From Fragum whitleyi (Eukaryota; Mollusca; Bivalvia; Cardiida; Cardiidae): 64,000 nt of DNA. Shown piece by piece: positions 43,858 to 51,876 of the stretch (within the stretch, counting starts at the first letter, position 1; the number at the start of each line of letters is the position of its first letter). The position numbers were made by a program, and so were the translations under genes. The stretch covers positions 50,464,997 to 50,528,996 of the forward strand of contig OX411551.1 in NCBI GenBank assembly GCA_948146395.1, given 5' to 3'. The notes beneath the pieces were generated by a model, which made no database searches, was not told where the DNA came from, and saw only the letters and a program-made list of their open reading frames with translations.

Positions 43858-46800
43858 GTAACGCAAAGTAAAAAGAGGATCTTGAATGAGTGGTCATGTA
43901 ATACCGGATATATTAAACGAGTCAGCTAAAAATAGATAAAAACGAGACTGCGCCGAGTTTTTATCTGTTCATAGATGACGAGTTTAATAAATTCGTTATT
44001 TGATGAGCACAAATTTGATGTCCTATTTATGATATGCCCCGAATTTTGGTGATAAAACGAGAAAATTACGACATTTATCGAATCATGTTATTCCGCGAAA
44101 CATATAACGCCGTTTGCAAAATGACGTCAGCAGATCCATTATGACGTCATTTTCCAAACAAAAATATAACCTTGTTCTTGATTTTCAGTCCATTTGCATA
44201 GTTATTAAACTAGTGTAATAACACCCGTGTAATATCAAAAATATTCAACGGGGTTATTTCACCCCGGCGCCGTAGGTCATATTATAAACTTGATTATTTC
44301 ATTTATTCTTTCACTACTCCTCCAGTTTGAATAAACAGGCCTACAGTTAATCACATCGTAAAATTGACATTTATTTAGATCAAAACCATTCAAAATCAGT
44401 CGCTCAGCGCCCAAATCATTCATTAATACACTCGCTCCGATCACTTGAAAACGCTCCGAATCCGTCCAAAAACGCTTCAACTTGGTATTTTAACTTCATA
44501 GTTTTGTTGTTTTAAAATCATATCGCAATGGAATGAAAATTGTCTTTTACTGAGGTTAAAATCATTTAGTTAGTTTTCCTGCTTTTTCGTCTTGTAAATG
44601 TTACTTTTCAAATATTTTACAATTCCTTGTACATGTATTCCATGAATCATGTTTACAAACTCACTAACAGTGAAGATCACCATTCAGCTTCTTATCGTCC
44701 TTTTCGTGGCACTTTTGCACGAACAATGGTATTATCAAAAAGAGATATATATATATATATATATATAATACATACTTAGTGTTTTTTTATGAAAAAAATA
44801 TCTAACGAGGTTTGGGGAATTGATTATTGTCGAGGCTCTGCCACAATTCCCACAACCGAGTTAGATATTTTTTCATACAATACACTAAGTATGTATTATA
44901 TTTATCTTATAACGTCTATCTGCCTTGTTTTCATCGATGTTTCTAACCGAAATGCAAGTTTCTAAAAATAACCACATTATATCATTGTTCCAAAAATAAC
45001 TATGTGATATCATTAAAAAATATCATACGGAATGTTATCACACGGATATTTGTATAGTTATAAGATGAATTTAATAAAGATTCGAACAAGTGCCTTATGG
45101 TGTCGGCCTACCTTAAGGCCTGGCTCATGCTTTACTGAGTTATTCAGTTGGTTTCAATTTTATCTTGAGTTAATTATCTTTAATCTAATCCACAGGTTGT
45201 TCATGCCATCCGAACTGTAAAGATCGAATGAACTGTTGCTATCCAGAGGACTACAACACGACAGATAACCCTGTTGAATTTACCACTCCTTACCAATGCC
45301 TCTACAACCGACTAGGAAGGGATGTTCATATTGACGGGACTGTATCGTCCTATAGAACCATCGTATCGGCGCCAAAAGGTGGCTGTGTAAATTCCAGACC
45401 ATTGAGAGTGACTCCAGATGTCCTTCTCTACCCAACCTGCGACGATGTAAATGTTACAGCCCTTGGTCCGTACTTTCCCGTATATTCCAAGGAAACGGGC
45501 AATATCTACAGAAACATTTTATGTGCCCGTTGTCATGGAGTTCGGATAACTGAATTGTTTCAGGCCAATCTAGTCTGTGAAAGGAATGCCGTGATAAGAA
45601 GATCGCAAATTTCGATGTCAGAGAATCTTAATTTTTTGGATTCAGGAAAGCTTTCTCCGAAATGTTATGTAGATTTCAAGTTCAATAAAACAATAGAACT
45701 ACATAATGAACGCTGTTTCAGAGATTTGATTGCAACATGCACGGTGAAAAATTCGACAAGATTACTTGAACGTCTTAAGGAAAGTCCTACAAATTTAGAC
45801 ATAGGCATGGTTCAAGATCTTTGTGAAAATGGCATAGTATCGCCAACGTTACAACGGAAACAGTTGTACAAAAACATATACTGCGCAATGTGTGCTGAAA
45901 ATTCGATCAATCAAGTTCCATTAGTCTGCGATTATAACATGATCGACAGGACGTTTGCTGAATCAATTTATTACGTGCTAGATCACAGAGTCATGCATAC
46001 AATCGAAAACGTACCTTCAAAGAAACCAAGAGGGGTGTGTGTGACTACAGTGACTAACGGAGGCACAAAGGTACAGTAAGTTACATCGTGTAATTGACAT
46101 TCATCTCAATCGAAGCCATTACAAATCGCTCGCTGAGCGCTCCATTCATTCTTTACATTCACTCAAACCGCTCAAAAACGCCTCAAATGACTAAAAATTA
46201 CAAGATCGACAGCTACCTTCAATTTTAATGAAGCAAGATCCAAATCGCGATTAACTGAAAAAATTGAAATTTTTAGTGCCTAGTTGGTTTTTGAAGAAAT
46301 AAGTAGCCATTTATAGAACTTTTATGAATATTTTATTAAAGGGAGGTATTGCATATTGCTTATTTTGTTCAAACTGAACAAAATTTGCGCTAATTGTTTT
46401 CTCCCTTTAATTTCACCCAAAACTCGCTCCACACACCCATTCAAATTCATTCCAAAATCATTCATATTGTCAATTTTACGATGTTGTTTACTGTATGAAA
46501 CAAGAAGTTCAGGTACAGTTGATAACATCGTGAAATTTACAAAGTGGATGATTTTTGAATGGTTTTAAAATAAATTTGAATAAGTGTAACGATCGAGTTC
46601 TGAATTCTTTTCAAGGTAGGTAAACATGATCAATCGATATCTTTGTCAAATTGAACGATATTTTTACCCCCCTTTAATACAATCTACATACTTATCTGGT
46701 TTTGTGTATTCACGAACAACTCAGGAGCCTAAAATCAACACCAGTCAACTTAATCATGCATTTTTTTTATCGATTTGATTGAAATGTTAACCAATTTTAA

Positions 46801-48656
46801 ATGATTTCGAACCGATTTTAAACGATTTCGGAGCATTTTAAATAACTACAGCAATGAGCGAGTGATTTCGAATGGTTTTGATCGGAATGATTGTAAAATT
46901 CACGAAGAATTCTACCTGGTAGTTCAGGAGGAGAGTTTTTTCTATAACTGTTGACGGACGGAGAAACAGTCAGACGCCGAGCATTGATCAAGTACAAAAG
47001 CTCATATCGGGCACGTCGCGTTTAGGTGAGCTTAAATCGCTGATTGTCCTTATTAGCCATGCATTCGTTTTAATTTCTGTAACTTCACCGAAAACTAGAA
47101 AGTACTTATCCTAACCATAGTTCGTGATTCGAAGTCTTGTTACGGACGTTTCTTTAATCACTTTACAGTTAGCAGGGGTGCAGAAAACATCGTAAAATTG
47201 ACATTCATTCCGATCAAATTCATTCTTAAACATTCACTCAGCGCCCCATTCATTCATTCCAAACACTCACTCAAATCGATCGAAAAACTCTCCGAAATCA
47301 TTAGAAAACATTTACAAATCTTTCAAGACTTTTAAATATAAATCAAAATCGATTAATTGATTCTACGGTTTTATAAAGTAAAGTGTTTGATTGGTCAACG
47401 AAGACGAACAAACAGAAAAGTAAGTTTATCTTATTAAAGGGAGGTAATTGATAACGGTATCGCTAATTTTGTTCATCTTGAACAAAATTAGCAATATTGG
47501 ATTACCTCTCTTTAATTTCACTCAAAACTCGCTCTACACATTCATTCAATTTCATTCCGAAATCAATCAAAATTCATTCACCTTGTCAATTTCACGATGT
47601 TCCTTACTGTAAGAGAGGATTACGCAAGTGTAAAATCTTTATTTCACAATGAAACCCTATAATACTGGTACTCGTTTGAATTCAATGAGCACGGCCTATT
47701 GAAGAATTTTAATTTGAATTTCAGAATATTCCCTCTATCTGTAGCTCTACAGAAAGGTTACATTTTCTTTTCAGAATGAGGTTTGCCGAACTATACACTG
47801 TCCTTCAGGAAAGATACACAATGCCAGGGGGGAATGTGTTCTTGTCGGAAGCTTCATAAGTAGCGGAGAAGTCTTTGTGCCGGTAAAACTTACTCCTGAT
47901 GAAACAATCGACTTTAACACACAGGTCACAGATCAAGAAAAAAAACTACTGGTTCAGAACATCCTAATAAGCAAACCATGGTCAAATGCCTGGAGAGTAA
48001 AACTTATCAGGAGAAGAAGACAAGCAAATTGTAGTGAGAAATCCGTCGCTCTCATTCACCTGGAACCCCTAAACAAGGATGAAGATGCTTTCTTCCGCGA
48101 TGTTAACAAGTACATTCAGCTCCCATGGAAACTTAATTGGAAGAATAAAACATACAAACTCTCCCAAGCATTCATCGAATACGAAGTTAAATATTCAAGA
48201 ATGAAAAACCAGCGCACCTTCACATATATCCCAACCTGGCAAGTTAGGCAGAGTATGCTAAATATTTCAACTATCTATTCTGGTTGTGGAAAGATAGAAT
48301 GGGATCCTATTTTTGCCACACCACAGCAACGGTCTAGAGGTGGGGTTGCCATCAGCCGGCTGTATTTCTGTGACCAGATCGAGATGATACACAAAGACTT
48401 TACTTTGGGACCCGACAACACCTATTTGTACAGTAACCTTACAACAAGGGTACTATTTGACATGGAATTCGATCTAATCGAAACTCGAGACGGGCTACAT
48501 GCGCGGGTGTGTCGGGACGATACCATCTTCTACTCAACCAAAGCAAATGGAGCAAGAGTTTTAAAACAGCCAGTCGCGAAGATCTTCGTGCAAGTTCTCT
48601 TGGGCGTTGTTTTCCTCCTGTATGGATGTTTTAATATACAGTTAATAACATCGTGA
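43401..48656 (+). CDS. Adhesion-GPCR-like receptor ectodomain gene, three exons, 737 aa, no visible 7TM
   Basis: Exons 43401-43857, 45196-46070 and 47775-48656 join in phase (intron phases 1 and 0, GT..AG throughout) into one frame of 738 codons with the stop. Order of features: signal peptide (about 1-22), acidic Ser/Thr-rich stalk (to about 130), a CC..CxC..C..CC cysteine module (150-167), two copies of Y-x-N-x-x-C-A-x-C (256-265 and 376-385), a short CPSGKIHNARGEC segment (448-465), an extracellular region with R-V-C-R-D-D near the end, and one hydrophobic helix (about 714-730). Eight N-x-S/T sites support an extracellular fate. By memory of family traits, mollusc adhesion-GPCR-like receptors combine such a cysteine module, NxxCAxC motifs and a class-B 7TM domain. 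Here nothing after the first helix is coding, so the product is a single-pass or truncated form, or more exons lie beyond the window. Two MITEs modify the gene (see exon 2 and exon 3). Family assignment is inference. Confidence 0.7.
43886..44290 (-). mobile_element. TGACGTCA-bearing palindrome-tailed element, copy 2, in receptor intron 1
   Basis: The inverted complement of 14400-14805, aligned over its whole length with a palindrome at 43896-44000 and TGACGTCA at 44122 and 44142. It begins about 28 bases after the exon 1 donor. Confidence 0.8.
44344..44485 (-). mobile_element. ACATCGTG-family MITE, left end only
   Basis: CAGTTAATCACATCGTAAAA followed by ATCAAAACCATTCAAAATC and ..AACGCTCCGAATCC; truncated before the hairpin. 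Confidence 0.75.
44486..44765. other. Intron 1 sequence with an (AT)n run
   Basis: An AT dinucleotide repeat at 44745-44766 abuts the palindrome-cored repeat. Nothing else seen. Confidence 0.6.
44766..45066 (-). mobile_element. Palindrome-cored repeat, copy 2, in receptor intron 1
   Basis: Inverted relative to 9099-9410: palindrome 44766-44900, then AAATGCAAGTTTCTAAAAAT and ..TTATCACACGGATATTTG.. match the left flank of copy 1 in reverse. Confidence 0.75.
45196..46070 (+). CDS. Receptor-like gene, exon 2 (second half of Cys module, two NxxCAxC repeats)
   Basis: The acceptor is AATCCACAG|GT. The split glycine codon joins exon 1 to give CCQ-GCSCHPNCKDRMNCCYP, a spacing close to somatomedin-B-like or mollusc CxC..CC modules. 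Two similar blocks follow: IYRNILCARC then ..NLVCERN, and LYKNIYCAMC then ..PLVCDYN, each about 17-20 residues from Cys pair to the next Cys, so they look like an internal duplication. N-glycosylation sites: NTT, NVT, NKT, NST. The exon ends ..GGTK at 46070; the donor AAG|GTACAG is created in part by a MITE whose TA duplication (46072-46073) overlaps the GT. Any longer reading past the donor stops within three codons. Confidence 0.78.
46074..46493 (-). mobile_element. ACATCGTG-family MITE inserted in the intron 2 splice donor
   Basis: Complete copy, 420 bp: CAGTAAGTTACATCGTGTAA to ..TTTACGATGTTGTTTACTG, with TA at 46072-46073 and 46494-46495. The hairpin centre is at 46340-46400. The left TA shares its T with the donor GT. 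Confidence 0.9.
46516..46910 (+). mobile_element. ACATCGTG-family MITE in receptor intron 2, 3' end decayed
   Basis: Begins CAGTTGATAACATCGTGAAA, with altered hairpin and 3' half (GAGCATTTTAAATAACTACAG); ends near ATTGTAAAATTCACGAAG. It lies 20 bp from the previous copy in opposite orientation. Confidence 0.78.
47166..47609 (-). mobile_element. ACATCGTG-family MITE in receptor intron 2
   Basis: CAGTTAGC then an extra AGGGGTGCAGAA before AACATCGTAAAATTGAC; intact hairpin at 47440-47510; right end TTTCACGATGTTCCTTACTG followed by TA. Confidence 0.85.
47775..48656 (+). CDS. Receptor-like gene, exon 3 (juxtamembrane region and terminal helix)
   Basis: The acceptor is TTTTCTTTTCAG|AA, phase 0, giving NEVCRTIHCPSGKIHNARGE.. 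without a break. The next 250 residues carry four N-glycosylation sites (NCS, NKT, NIS, NLT), a basic RRRRQ stretch and paired cysteines near the end. The hydrophobic IFVQVLLGVVFLLYGCF is followed by NI and then QLITS-stop, the last six codons coming from a MITE (starting 48639). Without the MITE the frame would stop at the TAG now at 49044-49046, also right after NI. Alternatively a weak donor CCT|GTATGG at 48619 could splice inside the helix to an exon outside the window. Candidate poly(A) signals AATAAA: near 48844 and at 49080-49085. Confidence 0.72.
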   Translation, partial: NEVCRTIHCPSGKIHNARGECVLVGSFISSGEVFVPVKLTPDETIDFNTQVTDQEKKLLVQNILISKPWSNAWRVKLIRRRRQANCSEKSVALIHLEPLNKDEDAFFRDVNKYIQLPWKLNWKNKTYKLSQAFIEYEVKYSRMKNQRTFTYIPTWQVRQSMLNISTIYSGCGKIEWDPIFATPQQRSRGGVAISRLYFCDQIEMIHKDFTLGPDNTYLYSNLTTRVLFDMEFDLIETRDGLHARVCRDDTIFYSTKANGARVLKQPVAKIFVQVLLGVVFLLYGCFNIQLITS

Positions 48657-49041
48657 AATTGACAAGATGAATAATTTTGGTGTTACTTTGGAATGAAATT
48701 GAATGAGTGTATGGAGCGAGTTTTGAGAAAATTTAACGGGAGGTAATCCATACCGCTAATTTTGTTCTCTTTAATTAAGCAGCCTTAATTTTCAGTTTAT
48801 GTGTCTTTGTGGACAAGACAGACACATTAATAACCACTGCAGGTAATAAAATCGTAAAATAATTCTATCGATTTGAATTAAATATTGATCGGTTTGAACG
48901 ATTTCGTAATGTTTTCTATTGATTTCGGAGTTTTAATGGTCGTTTTGAGTGAGTGTTCGGAACGAACGAATGGAGCGCTGATTGAGTGATATTGAATGGT
49001 TTTGATCGCTGTGAGTGTCAATTTCACGATGTTTTTAACTG
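48639..49041 (+). mobile_element. ACATCGTG-family MITE at the 3' end of the receptor frame
   Basis: Complete, 403 bp, TA at 48637-48638 and 49042-49043; CAGTTAATAACATCGTGAAA to TTTCACGATGTTTTTAACTG. The hairpin has been reduced to one arm (GGGAGGTAATCC, 48740-48770). Confidence 0.9.
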
Positions 49042-49470
49042 TATATAGTTTAAGGACAAATTGTAGGATGGACATGTGCAATAAACATTTGCCTTTGAAA
49101 TATGGACAAAAAGGGCTTGTAAACAGACTTAACTGAATTAAAACTATCAAACTTGAAAACGTAGTCTTAAGTCGTTATTTAGTAGGTTGACACGCCGTCT
49201 TCTATGGTGAATATGCTCTTGGTTTGACCTAAAGATATTTAACTAAAAGGTCACTGTATGTAAGCTCTGGAGGGATATTTGGAGCAAATGGTAAGGACTA
49301 ATAAGTTAGCTCTTATTACTTAATTCTTTTGTTAAAACTTATTAATTCTAAAATATTTATTTGATATATCTTATTTCGTATAAATTGTTTAGACATCTAC
49401 AACTAAACTAAATGCGCTCCGATGTTAAATCGTTTATTTACATTTGCAGTCAGAACCGCCTACTCTACTA
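49042..49470. other. Possible 3' UTR of the receptor gene, otherwise nothing
   Basis: AATAAA at 49080-49085; AT-rich sequence without repeats or frames. Confidence 0.4.
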
Positions 49471-49538
49471 TAGTTTAGTTAAAGAACATCATGAAATTGA
49501 AATTCACTCAATCAAAACCATTCTAAATTGATCACTGT

Positions 49539-50790
49539 GAGACGTCGCAGTAACGTCGGGCTATTTTAAGAAAATTAGTCATATTTTTGTTTTAATTTGA
49601 AATAAAATCGCTGTACAGCCTAAAACAGCACATCATTGTACATCATTTTAAAGCTTTCGAAAAGCTCCATCTAACAGACACTAAATTCTGATACCCATGG
49701 CTGTGGAAAAAAAATAATATCGAGTAAACTATAGAAAAATCGTCAAAAAGCGCATGTAACGCGTAACATGCTAATCTTTCAATACATGTTTAATATGCCA
49801 TAAAATCGCGGATACGCTCTTTATCGTCGTATAATTTAAGACATAGGTACCTAAAATACTAGTCCTTATACAGTGTGAATTTGAAAGTTTCTAATATAAT
49901 TTTGCGAAAAGCTCTTCACGTAAACAAAATAGCGGAAAGTGTAACGCTGCTAAAAATACAGCAAAAAATGAGGACTAAGAAATTTCAACGTAAAAAAAGA
50001 CACACAAAATGAAGGAAATTGTTAAATCTAAAAACATTTAAGAAAAATGGTCAGATTTTTATTTCTTCAGTTTGAATTTTGTTTATTTGCGTGTCTTAGT
50101 TAAATACAAAATTTTCGCGTGAAAAAGTCTGAAAAAATGTCACGCTTTTTAAAATAACGTCATTTTTTTCGCACCATTTTCACGAGGAGTAACTAAACTC
50201 TTATAAAATGTCCATGAAATGAAATAAAAATTGAACTAGAAAAAATGGTCAGTCCACTATTTTCAAAAATATATAACAATCTATATTTTGTGGATTTAAC
50301 ACTAAATGCGAGAATGCTGAAAAAGTCTGAAAAAAATGTCACACTTTCTCATTTTAATGACGTTTTACTTTGCGAGTTTCGCGTGAGATAAATTATTTCG
50401 AAATTAATGGCAGAAAATGATATACTGACCGGTTTAACTTAAATAAGAAATTTTCCTCGGTTTTGATGAGTTAAAAGAATAGCAAGACCAACAATATTAA
50501 GTCTTAATAATTTTTATAAGCCCTTTTTTAAGTTATTCGGAAATCCAATGATTTTGTTTATACAAAATTGATTTTGTCACGTAAATACAGAGTTTCTACA
50601 TCCTGAAAATAATTGATACAAATCTGAACATGATAGTAATTCACATTTTTTATCACCCCTTTTTATATAATTCAGAATATGGCATATGGTTGTTTCAAAT
50701 GAAACGCGTTTGTTTTTTCTCCAATTTTACGCTGCAAAAATAAAGTCAAATTACGTTACGCTTTGTAGCCTCAGTTCCCTGCGACGTCTC
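49539..50790. mobile_element. 1252-bp element with 12-bp perfect TIRs, nested in a MITE
   Basis: Begins GAGACGTCGCAG and ends CTGCGACGTCTC. The interior is AT-rich, with two similar blocks GAAAAAATGTCACGCTTTTT.. (about 50132) and GAAAAAAATGTCACACTTTC (about 50330). No transposase. The target duplication is unclear. Confidence 0.72.
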
Positions 50791-50835
50791 ATTCATTCAT
50801 TCATTCATTCATTCATTCATTCATTCATTCATTCC
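50791..50835 (+). repeat. ATTC microsatellite inside the MITE
   Basis: About eleven ATTC units at the position where the MITE consensus has two or three. Confidence 0.9.
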
Positions 50836-51178
50836 AAACACTCACTTATACCGTTCACAAACGCTCCAAAATTACTAAACCAGATAAAATCAACAACTAA
50901 ATCCAAAATAGATTTAAGTAAAAAAAATGGAGATTTCACTACCATGAATGTAATCATAAGTGTCTTATTGGTTTATGAAGAAATGGAAAGATATTTATAG
51001 AATTTTAATGAAATTTGTTTTAAAGGGAGGCTATATACATCGCTAATTTTGTTCATCCTGAACATAAATGGAGATATTGGTGTACCTCCCTTTAATTTCA
51101 CTCAAAACTGACTCATTCAAATTCATTCCATTATCATTCCAAAATCATTCACCTTTTCACTTTCTATATTGTTAACTG

Positions 51179-51597
51179 AAATAATATCATGAAATTGTCA
51201 AGATAAATCATATTGACATAGAAATTGATATCTACCGATGGGAGTAAACGTGATTTAAAAAATGCTACAAAATCAATAAGTATGATAGAATGCCTTTATT
51301 CCATTAAAATATTGATAAACATGTGCAAAACACAATGGCAAAGCGAACAAAAAATAATTTCTATCTTATATAAAGAAAGACTAGATTTTTTTGATAATCG
51401 AACTGTTGTGCTATACTTCATGACGTCATTCGGAATCCAAGTAACACCGGTCTGACACGAGATTAAAAGCATCGAGGTCGAAAGGTTAAATTGACGTCAC
51501 TTACGTCAAAATCGATGTCGTTCAATGGGAAACAGGGGTCTGTTTCAAGAAAGTTTCTACGAGCGAAATTTTATTGTATCGCAATCGTAAGATTAAA
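51179..51597. other. No gene; MITE start fragment and two CRE-like octamers
   Basis: AATATCATGAAATTGTCAAG near 51181 is a MITE left end. TGACGTCA occurs at 51421 and 51492. Confidence 0.5.
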
Positions 51598-51876
51598 ATT
51601 GATTGATTGATTGAATGGTATTTAATGCCGCTTTCAATATACTTTCTGTTATATCGCTGCGGCTGGAGCACCTAACAATGTATTCCTGGTATTTCTTTAA
51701 CAAGTATTACCATCACATCCTTTCCTAGCCTCAAGCTACTATCTCACATAGGTCTACGATTATCAACCCATTGTTGTAAGACAAAGAGTCGGCAAGAATG
51801 AGTGCCGCCGTCAGGGATCGAACCCAGGACCTCTAGATTGACAGTCCGACGCGCTACCAACTGCGCTTTGACGGCA
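51598..51876 (-). mobile_element. SINE of the CAGCCGCCGCGATATAA-tail family, best full copy
   Basis: On the minus strand: a tRNA-like head GCCGTCAAAGCGCAGTTGG.. with an anticodon-position GTC and B box GGGTTCGATCCC (51806-51876), a body with TGTGAGATAGTAGCTTGAGG, and tail CAGCCGCAGCGATATAACAG then an ATCAATCAATC run. It is a SINE because three relatives share the body, although the head folds well. Confidence 0.85.

Larger units (their letters stand above)
49471..51178 (-). mobile_element. ACATCGTG-family MITE interrupted by a 1.25-kb element
   Basis: Left part 49471-49538 (AAGAACATCATGAAATTGAA, AATCAAAACCATTCTAAATT) and right part 50791-51178 (ATTC run, hairpin at 51024-51100, ..TTTCTATATTGTTAACTG) belong to one copy. 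Confidence 0.78.

Noticed and set aside
51806..51876. Functional tRNA-Asp-like gene on the minus strand
   Set aside because: The head folds well, but its body and tail are shared with at least three other SINE copies, and stems contain mismatches.
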